Shown here in pieces: positions 25,101 through 37,237 of a stretch of 64,000 nt of DNA. The stretch comes from Cardiocondyla obscurior (taxonomy: Eukaryota > Arthropoda > Insecta > Hymenoptera > Formicidae), in NCBI RefSeq assembly GCF_019399895.1, contig NC_091883.1:3018377-3082376 (forward strand). The letters are read 5' to 3'. The first letter of the stretch is position 1. Each line of letters begins with the position of its first letter. Made by a program: the position numbers and the translations under genes. The notes below the pieces were generated by a model that ran no database searches, was not told the DNA's origin, and saw only the letters and a list, made by a program, of their open reading frames with translations.

Positions 25101-26048
25101 CTTATGCGATCGAATCGGCTTAACCGTAAATCTGGACCATGCCCCTTCGAGTATTTAACGCGAGCTAGAGAGTCGAGCATAAGTCATGATAAAATAGTGA
25201 AAGGAAAATATACCCTTCGGGGCTTACGCACGCAACGCACGTATAATGCATACGAGAACGTAATAAAGTCTGAAAATATCGTAAGTATCTAAATAGTAGA
25301 AGAGAGAATCTCTAACGCAATTTCGTTATCAAAGTTGTTATTCCCCGCTGTTTTCGATAATATCGCGGTCGTGGTTTAATATCGTAAATCCATAAATAGC
25401 TGTATTTCAATCTTCCACCTCTTTCACCGGGAAGCTCCTCGTGACGGTGCTAAGCCGCCTTAGAATTCGTGAAATCCAATCTCCGCGAGCTGTTTTCGCG
25501 GCCTTGTCACCCGCGAATTTATGGCTTCTGCGAGCGATCTTCGACAGCTTCGGCCGAACTGAAATATTTATACGGCCTCGCCTTGCAAACGGTATAATCC
25601 TGCATTACGCAGATTGAAGATCAGGTTCAGCGACACACATTTTATCTCCGGAAAGATCAGTCCATCTGCCTCGTCTATGACGATATGTTACATCCGGCTA
25701 ATTAAAGATAACGAATGGGACCCGGGTTCAACTAACGGCGGTGCATTCACACGTCCCACGCGCCTCGAAATTAGAAACGTTACCGGCTTCCTGATCCGCG
25801 GCGGGAAGGCGCGGATCGCGTCCCGATCGGCCTCGCGGCTCGCGTCCGTGCCGCCCGCTCGCGCATCATTATGATTAATTATAAACATGGTGTTTATCCG
25901 TCAGACGTCATCGATTAGACATGTGTCAATATCACAATCAGTATAAGTTATTCATATTAATGATACACGGTTTGAATCTCTTGGTGCCGCGATGATTAAA
26001 TGTGCGTGACTGTTCACCCACAATCATTGATTGGTCGCATTGTCACTA

Positions 26049-26104
26049 TTACAGTTAGGTTGCCATTGTCGGTGAACCAAAACAAGTGACCGCATAACTA
26101 AAAT
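26049..26104. repeat. Direct repeat, copy 1
   Basis: Shares TTACAGTTAG, then GGTGAACC-AAACAAGTGACCG and TAACTA-AA with 26389-26451, which is 340 nt away. This copy can also fold with GTTCACCCACAAT just upstream (near 26009), a 13-nt near-complement of ATTGTCGGTGAAC. Confidence 0.8.
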
Positions 26105-26388
26105 ATTAACGATTCAACTTGAATATATTTCGCAACCAATATATTTTATAAATAATTAAATGAAAAAAAATTGTAAAAAGAAAAAAAAAAATAAGAAAAA
26201 GAAAAAGGAAAGTTTCAATATTAATTTTCACACGCGTACAATCTTCGACGTGCTTAATCCGAGCGAAGCTGATTAAACTCCGCGGATAAAACGCCTTCGT
26301 ATTATTCAATCCGATTCTCATGCTTCTTTCCCGCATCGCGTTCATTCGCTCGTCATTAGGCGGAATTCAATGCTTCGCAGCATCGGCG

Positions 26389-26451
26389 TTACAGTTAGCA
26401 GAAGGTCGCCGTAGCCGGTGAACCGAAACAAGTGACCGAGTAACTAGAACG
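26389..26451. repeat. Direct repeat, copy 2
   Basis: The partner of 26049-26104. It ends about 136 nt from the exon at 26588-26646, on its downstream (intron donor) side in gene direction. Relative to copy 1 it carries a small insertion of about 5 nt after TTACAGTTAG. Confidence 0.8.
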
Positions 26452-26587
26452 AGGCTCGACCCGGCGCTCGCCAGTTAAGGGTCGAGGAATCAGCGCAGCG
26501 CGGTCGGCACGGATGATCCGTCCAAGTGGATCGTGGGAGCCCATTGCGAGATTTAAATCGAGAATCCGCCGTCGTGGCGGTACTCAC

Positions 26588-26646
26588 CTATGATGGTGTG
26601 AACTCTCACGGACAGCTGGGTCCTGAGAATGATCGCGTTCTTCCGG
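26588..26646 (-). CDS. Fhos: FHOD formin exon: start of the FH3/armadillo region
   Basis: A 59-nt exon whose central 19 codons read RKNAIILRTQLSVRVHTII, a highly conserved FHOD stretch linking the GTPase-binding domain to the armadillo-like FH3 region. The acceptor (ttgttacag) lies at 26647 onward and the donor gtgagta at 26581-26587. The first base completes the codon begun by AA in the 60848-60963 exon (AAC, Asn), and the last base G begins a codon finished by AA in the next exon (GAA, Glu). It is isolated between introns of about 34.2 and 14.6 kb. A pair of direct repeats lies 137-540 nt upstream in transcript terms (26049-26451 is on the downstream side of the exon in gene direction, inside the 14.6 kb intron). 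Confidence 0.93.
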
Positions 26647-29600
26647 CTGTAACAATAAGAACAAACAATGCCGGCGATTAGTATGCGCGTCGAAATGCTG
26701 ATTGCCGCGCGCGGGTTACTATATTAATATGTAATTAAAGATACCGGGGACCGGGAGGGTGGCGAGGAAGGCCCATTGCCCTACTGAAGCGCGCCATTAT
26801 TCATCCCGTCGCGGATGGATGCTAATTAGCCACGGTCGCAAATTAATCGCGTTCGGTAATTACTTAATTAGAGCTCGGCGCGTCTCCCTTCGTCCGCGCG
26901 TGCGAATCTTAACGAATATACTCCCGCTCGGGGGTGGGGGGTTGCACACGCTTTGTGCCGCGCGATTCTCGAGCACCGAATTTATTAATTTACAAGTTTA
27001 ATGCGCTCTTTGTTCTGACGCAACAACGCGGTAACCCGGTAACGCAGTTACGGCCACTTGTCTATTTCCGGAGCGATTAATTAAGTGAGTGATAGCGAAT
27101 TGGCGATTCAACATTAGACGGTCGTATAAATTAATGTTAATTCGATGCGAGACGCTCGAGATAAAGATAATTTTTATTAGAACACTGTCGCAGCTGGCTT
27201 ATTAGGTAGAGCGATTGGAAACAAGATTATGACGCGCGCAGTCGCGAAATTTTTGCCCGGCGTACGGTGTATCAATTACGCGTAAATTCTGTTCTAATTG
27301 TGTAGGAAAATTTAGGTCGAGGGGGGAAAAAGAGAGCCGAGCGGAATAACCGAAGATTCGGTAAACCGCGGGCTTCCCAATTACTTCTCGCAGCTGTTGA
27401 ACGAGCGCGTGTTTGTTTTCAAAGTCGTCTCCGTCTTGGCAGCGATTTTATTTCGTTAAATCCGTCTTGCGTAACTTCTTGGGGTGGGAGGGAAAGCGCC
27501 CGGGTGTGTGCATTTGTAAACTTCCTCCGAGATAAGCCCCCGCGCCGTTTCGCAATCGCGCGCCGTAGCCCGAGATGCGGAATCGAGATCACCCGAGCGA
27601 GCCATCGGAAGACGACGGGGGTTACCTGATCCTCTCGTCCGCAGGATCGGGCGTCTCTCGAGGTGTAACGAAGCGGAGAGGTCGCGGCGGGTTAATATTG
27701 GCCACATCGCTCTCCTCCGAGGCGGATCCAGGAGGATCTCTATCATTAATCTTCATCGCGATTGACGAATTCCGCGTCGGGAGTGATACGATAGCCCTCC
27801 CCTCTCTTCCCACCCTTCTCTCCACCTCTTCTAATCGATACATCTTGAATTTCATTTTCATAAGACGAAACAATAGAACCCTAAGAGCTGTATTCGTCTC
27901 GCCGCGAAGAGCAAACGATTCAGGGAGATCCGCGATAAATACCGCAGTGAATTTTTGCGCGCGGGAGCTTCAATTCAGGCGATCCTCGCTGGAATTATTA
28001 ATTTATCCGCATAGAAACTGCATAGATTTTCGCGAGTGGCGCGGTTATACATATTTTATGATAATCAAGCCTCCTGAATATTAATGAAAAATTCACACCG
28101 GTCGGTGCGCGCGCGTTTCTTCCCGTCTCCGCGCAAGCTTCTTCGCTCGCCGCGGCGCCTTTAATTTCATCTTCGATCCGAGACGGCCGGGATCCCCTCG
28201 GCCGTAACTTCACCTTCGCAACTTCGTGACGTGCGAACTTCCGAATTAAAGAGCGCGCGGGTGAACGACGGGGGTATCGATAACAGGTATTGGAAGCAAC
28301 TTCGCCGGCTATCAGTGCGTCGTTCTCCAATTGAAAACTGTCGGCCCGGTGAAGTTATCGCGTTCGAAGACGGCGGCCGTTCCGCTCGAATCTCCCTCCC
28401 TCTCCCCCCCTTTCTTTTCCTCCGCGTCTGGAAATCGCGATTAATGCGCCATTAAGAGAGATTGGAAATCCCTTCGACTGCGGAAACTCTTTCATCGCCC
28501 GACCGTCGCGCGGACGACGAACTTCCCACGGGCGCTCGCGCGCCGTCCAGGATTTTGCATTCCATTTGTCGGAAACGTTACTCCGGCTTCGCTTTCGCTC
28601 TCCCGGGGGTGCACTTGCTACCGGTAGACGACCAGCGGTGGCCACGTTTCGAGGTAAATCGTATTTGCATGAGGGTTTTCTCCGGCCTCTCCTCAGGTAG
28701 ATTTCGACGACCTCCCGCGCTCTATGACACCGCTCGTTGTTTCCTCGAGAAAGTTACGACGTCCATTTCGAGAAGGCACTTTAAATCGTGCGCCTGTGCT
28801 CTCTCGCATGCGAGAACGACGACGACCCGAGCGCGCTCCTTCGCCCGTGACGAATAAATCAACCGGATGTAAAAATAAATTGACGAAAAGCGGCGGTGTT
28901 CGAAAAAAAAAAAAAAAAATAATAAAAATAAAAAAAAAGTCTCTACGATATTTTAATTCGTTTAAAACGGTATGGAGTAATATTGATTTTTAATTTCGAC
29001 TCGATGACGGTCAATTAAAGCTGGGATTTTTGTTTCGTTTTGAATCGCCAGGCGTTTAATCATTGCGACAGGATAATTGAATCGTAAGAACGAAAGGATT
29101 AAAGCGGCATTTACGACACCGAAGCGCTTCGCTTGTATGTTTACCGTGGGATAATCGTTGTAAATTGCCGCTGCACTCCCGCGAGGGAAATCATCATTGC
29201 TCGGTAGGAGCGAAAGAAGGCGGCCGAAGTGTCTGTAAGGAAACGAAACGTGCGCACTCGGCTGATATTACGGCATTGAACTTGGCCCCCGCGCTCGAAA
29301 CTTTTTTAATTTATTCCTGCAACCTTTGCTTTTGGAGTTTGTTAACCCTTCGCGGTCGTTGCCACTGGAGCAAACGTCGCGTTGCGGCGGCTGCTTGTTT
29401 TGCCGCCCGGTGATATATCATTCAGCGTGGTGCATCGAGCAGAATGTTCTCGGGCGAGCATTTTGTGACGCTCGAAGTTGAAAGGGAAGAAGGAAAAGAA
29501 AAAGAAAATCGCGATTTGGCTGCAGTTTCGCGTTTCACGACGAATTTCAACGTCGAGCGAGAAAACAGTCTCCGCGTGTACGTTATCTTCTATAATTAAT

Positions 29601-29897
29601 TCTGTACAAAACAATGAAATCACTTTTCTTTTTTTCTTTTTTTTTTTTATTTCAAGTCCTCTATTTTAATCATTTACGTCGGCTCTGACTTCAATTCTAT
29701 TTAAACACTCGGTGCCCCCGCTCACATTTTAAGTTTGTCCTATTGCACTCTATATTCCTGCCCTTCGCTGGCACTTTAGAAGGGTCGCCTAACACACTGC
29801 CGCGGCCGCTATTATTCGTGGGAAATTCAGGGCGCGTAATCGCATTCTGACTCCCTTATTTAACGAGCGGAAACATTATTAACGAGCGTACACCTGA

Positions 29898-29966
29898 CTC
29901 TTTTTCTTTTTCTTTCTTTTTTTTTCTCTTTCTTTCTTTTTTTTTCTTTCTGCCTTTTTTTCTTTT
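29898..29966. repeat. Pyrimidine-rich low-complexity tract
   Basis: About 69 nt made almost only of T with interspersed C (TTTTTC/TTTC units). It explains the Lys/Arg-only minus-strand frame in this place. Confidence 0.9.
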
Positions 29967-32225
29967 CAACCTTTGCGCGCCATCGCCGCCACCACCGGCC
30001 GCTATGCCGAGTCTTCGTCGCCTCTTCCCCCCTCTTTTTCTGAAACCCATTGTCTATACGGTCGTCGCGGTTTCTCAGCGACGTGGCGTGGGAAGGTTCG
30101 CAGGGCCTTAAAGTTCGCGCCGTTCAAGGCAAGGTGGGATACGCGGAGGGAAGTCGTGCCCGCCGCCACTCTAACCCAATTTATGTATCGGGGCACGTTG
30201 TTGTGAAGCTGCATTTACACCAAAAATCGATGTACTCCACGCGGAACTCCATTACAATTGTCATGTGATGAGTTTTCGCTACTTGGCTATTCCGCGCGGA
30301 GCTCGTGAGACGCCCGTGGAATAACCCGCTCCGAAAGTTTCCTACCCCGATCGCCGATTAGCGTGTCTAGTTGCGCCGCAATTGCGGGATATACGGAATT
30401 AAAAGAATTATGGGTTTATTGCCGAAGGTTCGGACGAGTTTATTAGAGAGTGAACGCACCGGCGTCGTGCAATTATTCCCTCCGCTTTCGGAATCGCGCG
30501 TTCGGTTTCTTTATTCCACGACCTTTCTCGACGACGTTTTTATTAAGGCTGTCTAACGACTTTTATTAAAAACGGTTATTCGCCGAGTCCCGTTATCGCA
30601 ACGAACGCGTTGATCGCACGGATCGAGGGGGAGGACGAAATGCATAATAAATATACGCGGCGTTTGGTTAATTCGCTTCCCACGAATAAAAATCTAGAGT
30701 ACTCTTCGTCGTAACGTCGTTCGCATTTATTCGCGATTTGCTGGGTTCGATTGTTCCTCGAAAGAAGGAATTAATTTAATACGGTGCTGCTAGGCGTTTC
30801 AGCATTTATTAACGTAAACACGGACTAAAGTACGAAATCTACGCCGATATTTCCCCCTCGTATAAAGCGTCGTTAGTTGTTAACAAGCACCCGGGCAGCT
30901 AATATATTCCGGCGTATCCTCCGAGGTCATGTGCGAAAAGGGTGAGCGCGAAGCGCGCGCGTGTTGGTCGATTAACGGTCGTACAAATAAAGCTCGTCGC
31001 CGGCGATTGCGTAACGACGCTAGAGACGAAGCTTAAGGTCAGGTCTCCCTCCGCGGCCGAAGTCATAAATCACTTAGGAATTAACCCCTCTAATTGGCCC
31101 GCCAGTATTTAAATCAGACGCACACACGTGACCGCAAAACGGTAGCGCGGACACGAGACGTGCGTACCGTTCATATTACGCGTGCGAATCGAGTCGAAAT
31201 CGGGCAAAGCGAAAATTGCTGGGCGCTCGCGAGCGAGCTGCGATTTTCGCGGGATTCTGGGACCGCGGAGCTAATTAGGCGCCTCTAGCCATTCGAAAAA
31301 GGGAGAAGGAAAAGGGGAGAATTACTGTGTTTTTAATGAAAGGACGTCTGAATTAAGTTGGTGCATTTCGCGGCATTTTCCGCCCGAGAAACGGTGAAAA
31401 ACTCGACATTTATGACGAAAAACACTGCGCGAAAATGAAATTGCCCTCACAGTCGGTAAAAGTAGCCTTTTAAATGATAATAAACAGATATTAAACATAT
31501 TCGCTACAGAGAATAAAGTGTTAATTGAAACATTCTGGAAGTTAAACGCACGTAATAAAACATAAAAAAAAAAAAGAAAACCGTAAAATATCGTTAAAAA
31601 AAGAACGCGCTGAAGTGAAGCGAAAAACTTCTGGTCCTTATTCGACAACGTAATTTATATGCCGCTGATCGGGAACTCTTCAATGACGATTTATTTGATT
31701 TTAAGTAGCCGGTTATTAAATGGCTAAAAATGGTACGCGCCAGCATACGAAGCGCTGCAGTTATGGTCTTTTAATCCCGCTGATGCTAAATATGCCTCAC
31801 GATCTCGAGAGAATTGAGAGCGAAAGGGCTGCGCAAACGCCCCGGAGCCCTCTGGGGTCGCCGATCGACGTACGCCGATTGATGATCGATCGTTTCGCGT
31901 GACGGTACGGATATACGTTTTCCAGGACGTTGCGCCGCGCGAATATACGTGCAAGTTGGAGCACCCGAGCAGAATTCAATGAACCCGAAGGAAACGAGGC
32001 GCGCTCTTCCTTTCTTACCCTCGCCCTCTCTAACGGCCGAGTCACGGCGCGCGATCGTGCCTCGGACACAGAAACGTACGACGAAACGCGCGGGAGTGAA
32101 AGTCAAGGGGCCGACAATCGCCGCGGAATGTCATCGAATCGTGAACGAGATTCATGAGTGCGGTTCAAGGGAATCAACGCGCCAACGGCTCCGATTACGT
32201 CCGGCTCGCGTCGCTTACCGCATGA

Positions 32226-32270
32226 CTCTTCTCTCTCTCTCTGTCTTTCTCTTTCTCTCTCTCTTTCTCG
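32226..32270. repeat. CT microsatellite
   Basis: Interrupted (CT)n with TTT spacers over about 45 nt. Confidence 0.9.
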
Positions 32271-35200
32271 AGAAAGGAGCACTTGCGAACCCGGGTATTC
32301 TAACAATAACACGGAGAAGAGGCGGCTCGAAGAAATAGAATAAATACATTAGAAAAATTACGGAGGTAAATAAAGTGTGTCAAGACACAAATCATTCCGT
32401 AGAAAGTTTCTACTTTGAGATTGGACAACATGAAATCTTTCGACAATCGTGATTCGGGCCCTTGGTCAAGTACAGTTCACGTAGCGCGGGAAGGCTCTCT
32501 TTTTTTTTCTTTTTTTTTTCTTTTCGTTATTTTTTTCCTCCGAGATTTATTTTCACTCCGTGACACGCGATGTTTGAACGGGAGAGAGAAAAACGGATTT
32601 AATTAATTTATCTTAAAATAACGTGTCCGGCCGCTTAATAGTGGAACCGAAACTAGAAATGCAATCATGCGAGGAGCCGTTAGGAACATTAGTGCGGTAT
32701 AATGAATTATTAATATTGTGCGCGCAACGTTCTAGGCGCAAGAAATACAGACCGAGAGGTATCAGCTGGCAATAACAGTCGAATCAAAGTCCGCTGATAT
32801 CTCAGAGATATGCCTGAATCGTGAATAATTCATTTATTTAATAAAATCGATGCATTCAAAATCGTAACAATTGCAAAAATCAAAAGAAAAAGCCGTCGTA
32901 GTTCCAAGCGTAAATTATAATTAACAGTCTCGAATTATCGGCATCTAATAGAAAATTAAATTTCATCCGCTTCCCGAAGACGGTGCAAATAAACGACGGG
33001 AAAGAAAGTAAAAGCAGGTGCCCGTATATGATTATCAATTTTATCGCATAAAGTTTGACGACGCGAGTCGCAGGTTTGCGCGCAGATGTTGATATGATTT
33101 ACGGCCGTCGAATTAAAAGTGCCGATATATCAAATATACGATCTCCCCGCGGCGATATTTTTTTTAAATGATAGATGTGGGATGCGAATCTTGACGAGAT
33201 TATAAATAAGAAGATGAGCGTCACGCATACCAAAAGTTATAAATCCCGTATCAATTAAACCGTACGTTGAAACGCAACTAAACGTATCCCAATTAAAAAG
33301 CAGCTATTGCCGTTATGTTCCCGAGATAAGCACAGTATATTCCTTTTTTTTTTTCTTTATTTTTCTTTTTAGAACTCACTATACTCCTTAAATCAGATAA
33401 CTTAACGTGTCTCTCCGGGCGAGAATGCGATTAAATTTTTGATAATATGCAAATCGGAGATTTTTAAATGCCGAAGATAACGCGCGGGGTCGTTAAATAA
33501 ATTTACATTTAAAACTAATACGTCAATATGTTAATTGTGATTAATTCGTGGATTTTCTCGGCGACAATGGAGCTCTCGCAATAAGGTTTTCATATATTAC
33601 GGGCGGCTGCATTAACGAAAGTGCGGCCGCAACTGAATTCATCCTCGATCACCATGATTGATCTCGCCGAGACGTCCTAACGCAATGCGAAGTACTTCTC
33701 GCGCGCTCGTACGTCCCAATTATTCAAATGCATTCCCGAACGCGTTGCACCTGTTGCATCGCAAATGCAGATGCACGTCTGAGGCGTCGAATCGTCTCGA
33801 GCATGCTCTTTGCATAACCAGCACTGACGCTCGCAGGGGGAAAAAAAAAAAAAAAAAAAAAGATTTCTCCTTTTAGTTATTACCTTCGAGCAACTACCTT
33901 CGCGAACGCCCTTTTTTTCCCCAACATTAAAGAGACGAGAAATGATAGTGCCACGCACGCACACGCTTTGAAATTAAACTCACATGGTTACAAATATCAA
34001 GTTTCTCGGCGCAGTTATTTGCAGCGGCAATAAATTTATTAAAAAAAAAAAAAAAAAGAGCGTGAAATTTAAAAACGATTTCGTCCGCGGTGAGAAAAAA
34101 AGAGGCACCGTTGTCTTCCAAATTAAAAACTATATGAGTTTGTGATCAAAGAGTTACTCTTGTTTCGTCGTCGCGAACGTGCGATAAAGTCGATCGATAT
34201 TTACCAATCTGGCGGCATCACGTTGTCGCGATGTCATATCACCGGAGTAGCTCGAGATCGAAGACGTGCTTCGGCTCAGGTTTCACTTTCGATTTCGCGA
34301 AACGTGTTAAAGAAACTCGCGTTTGAAGACGGTTCGAGAAGCGCTCTCGATGGCCGGGGTCTAAGCAACGACTGGGCGCTGGTACCAGGATGGGCTTCTT
34401 GCCGCACGGTCGTGGCGTTCGCCACAATAGAAGCTGGTGGGAGATCAAAACGCTGAGTGGCGGTCGCTGTGCCGGTACACACTCGCGTTGTACGTGCGTT
34501 ATATGTAATATTCATTATCGACGACGGTCGACATGCACAACGCTCCGCTTGTCGCAGATAATGCAAGGCGCGTTAGTGCGTCGGTGAGCGCACCTTTATT
34601 TTTCCCACCGTAATAGTACCGTTCATAAATCCATTCCGCGTTCGTCGAAATTTCATTTATAACGGAACGCCGTATCAGTAGCTGCGGAACTAAGTGTCTT
34701 ACCACTAATCCACTTCTGCACGGATCACCGACTCATTAACGGAAACAAATTCCTTTCGGTGGAATTTCCAGATAACTACTTTTTTTTTTTACGTGAATTT
34801 TATTACTAGCGCATTTTTGTCGTTCTAAATTTTTTTTCTCTCTTAAATTTCTTTTTTTTTTTTTTTTTTATTAGTGTAATTTTTTTTTTTTTTTGCTTTG
34901 ATGTTTAAAAATAAAAGTTACATACGTGATTAGTGGTAAAGGCGTTTAATTATTAAAAGATCTACTCGAGTTTCTGGGGACTGTTGTACTATGGGGGAAG
35001 AAGATAAAGAATCGCGAAGGTACGATAGCGTGTTTCCCATGTAGACACGCGGGGACCGGCTGTCGGAACCATTACAAAGCGGATCGCATGAGTAAACGAT
35101 TCTTTTCTTTTTTCGCATTTTGATTGTACCGCGTGTATGCACAATTGCACGCGGGAAGTACGCCGCGAGAGTATCGTCTTACTATGCACAAGAATTTCCC

Positions 35201-35738
35201 GATGAAGAAAGAGGAAGGCACGGAGAATGCAGCGCGTACCATTCGCAGAATCCGCTTTGCGACTCTGGTTACGTAAAAGCTAAATAATACAGCTCTTCTA
35301 GACTTCGCATATGTATATTAACTTCTCCGATTATTTAATAATTAATAATAAATAAAAATTTGCGATTTATAAACCTTCTCGAGTTCGAATCTGTAGAAAT
35401 TTAAACGTAAAATTTATTATTTAACTGTTATTTTTATCCGCAATTTAAATTTATCGCTGCATTCTTTAATGGCTCGTCGATTAATTCTGGACTGAGAAAT
35501 TAGCTCATTAATAAAATCCAAAATTACGAGAAACACACCTATATTAGATCCGCCGATAATTTAAATGCGTTTTAATGAACGTGTCGCTCAATCCGTTTAA
35601 CATAAATATATGCACCGCGAGTATACGTTTCGATAATTTTACTGGAAGTTCTTTAGAGCAGATCGAGAGCGATCCACTTCAATCCGGCTGTTTTTGCCTC
35701 TTTCATTTTCAGATTACCGTCGATCGACCATGAAACAC

Positions 35739-35888
35739 CACGGCGACTAGTGTCCATTATCATCAATGTAAATTAAATTTAATCCCGGTTCAGGTTACTT
35801 TTTCTAAGAATTAGACGAAGAAGGAGTAAGAGAGCCGAACCCGGATTAAATATAATTTACGTTGACGATAATGAACACGAGACGGCTC
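35739..35888. repeat. Long imperfect inverted repeat (hairpin)
   Basis: The left arm runs about 35739-35806 and the right arm 35820-35888. The best part pairs TGTCCATTATCATCAATGTA and the following AAATTAAATTTAATCCCGGTT with its near-complement at 35834-35876; TTACTTTTTCT then pairs with AGAAGGAGTAA, leaving a loop of about 13 nt. Mismatches are mostly transitions spread along the stem. Confidence 0.8.
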
Positions 35889-35966
35889 GAATTCGCACGT
35901 ACGTTAATATCGCAAATTAGGTAATCATTTTAATAACATAAATGGCTTGAGTGATTTTTAAATTTA

Positions 35967-36019
35967 AAAAAAAAACAAAAAAAACAAAACCAAAAAAAAA
36001 AAAACAAAAAAAGAAAAAA
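35967..36019. repeat. A-rich tract with periodic C
   Basis: About 50 nt of A runs separated by single C or CC. It lies about 80 nt after the hairpin 35739-35888. Confidence 0.9.
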
Positions 36020-37211
36020 GTCATATCAACGCGCGCTTATCGTTGAACGACGGTGTTACGTTTTCCCCGGTGGAGTTGTATTATTTTCGCAAGTGTGATT
36101 AACGCTGTCTGCCCGTGCCGGGAACTTCTTCCCGGCTGGATGATACCATCCTCTATTCTCGCCCCGCTTCGTACGGCCGCGAAAAGAATTCGTATCTCCG
36201 CGGCGGACGGGCGTACGTCGGCGGATAAAGCAACTCGTTAATCTCCGGTTGTTAGCCAAGGTGGAGAGATACATATCTCGGGGTTTCTGTTGCAGACGGA
36301 TGATTCGCTGAGTCCGCCGCTATCGCGGTAACCACCTCGGTTACCCGTGTGAGCGAGGAAGCGAGCGCGACGGAATCCGGGGCGGGCGCAAAGACCGTCG
36401 AGTATCACAAAGCACGCGGGGGAGGGTTGGAGAGGCATTATTCCGCGGCGTATTCCGCCTCGCTAATTATCTCAACAATTTCGCGGGCGCCTTCCTCGGG
36501 ACGCGCGTTTTTCCTCCCCCCTCGCCGCCGGAAAATACGTATCGTCGGCGAAGCGGTTACGACGGAATGCGTGATTAATTTTCGCGAAGGTGTTTTTCTT
36601 CGGCGGTAACGCTCCCGCGGCCCGAGGCGCGTAGGAACGGACCCCGTGAATGATCGCGGCGCTTAGGTGGAAAAGCCTCGCGGCCCCGCAGATCACTCAT
36701 TCATCGAAAGCCTTAACGATTACAAATGGTCGCGGCCGCCACTTCGTTACAACCAGCCAGCTGTGTAATTCACGTGACTCGCGAGCGGGAGCGACGGGGA
36801 TACGCGAATTTCGGATCGTTTTGTTTTTGCCCGCTCGTTACCAGCGATTCCTCCCCCTTTTCCCCTCTTCGCGATTGTCTCGGAGACCGACTCGGAATAC
36901 TAAGAACCCCGGTGGTGCGGGTCGACGGGACGAGATTTCGCTCTCGAAAGGTTTCAGCCGGGCGGGCGCGCGAGTGCGGACAATGGGATTCCGCGAGCAA
37001 GTTTTGTCGAGTGGCGACCGGGTTTTTGTACTATCGCGCCCGATGAATGAAAACCGCAGAATAAGGAGCGAAAACATTATCGGCCACTTCCAAGGAAGGA
37101 AATAAAATTCTGAAGGAATCCCGCGATTCGCCACGCCGTACATTTACCGATCAAAATAATTGTAGGCCGAGATCGAAAGAAAATCCATCTCACTTAATAT
37201 ATTTAAATTAC

Positions 37212-37237
37212 AAAAAAAAAAAAAAAAAAAAAAAAAA
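37212..37237. repeat. Poly-A run of ~26 nt
   Basis: One of the longest homopolymers in the window. It has no obvious target-site duplication or upstream element suggesting a retroposed copy. Confidence 0.9.

Larger units (their letters stand above)
12016..26587 (-). other. Fhos: FHOD intron, 14.6 kb
   Basis: No additional coding exon or nested gene could be supported. Visible content: a pyrimidine tract (13498-13538); a near-palindrome centred on CCAAGGCCC near 13851-13882; T/A runs at 14660, 20340-20400 and 21210; the inverted repeat 18966-19111; and the direct-repeat pair 26049-26451. Stretches 14700-18700, 21400-24400 and 25050-25900 are unique sequence in which I see nothing recognisable. 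The many frames of 60-180 codons have no family resemblance and lack splice or start context. Confidence 0.7.

Noticed and set aside
35381..35391. GAGTTCGAATC, like a tRNA B box
   Set aside because: No A box or cloverleaf arms at the right distance.
37212..37237. Poly-A run as the tail of a retroposed gene copy
   Set aside because: No gene-like sequence or target-site duplication next to it.
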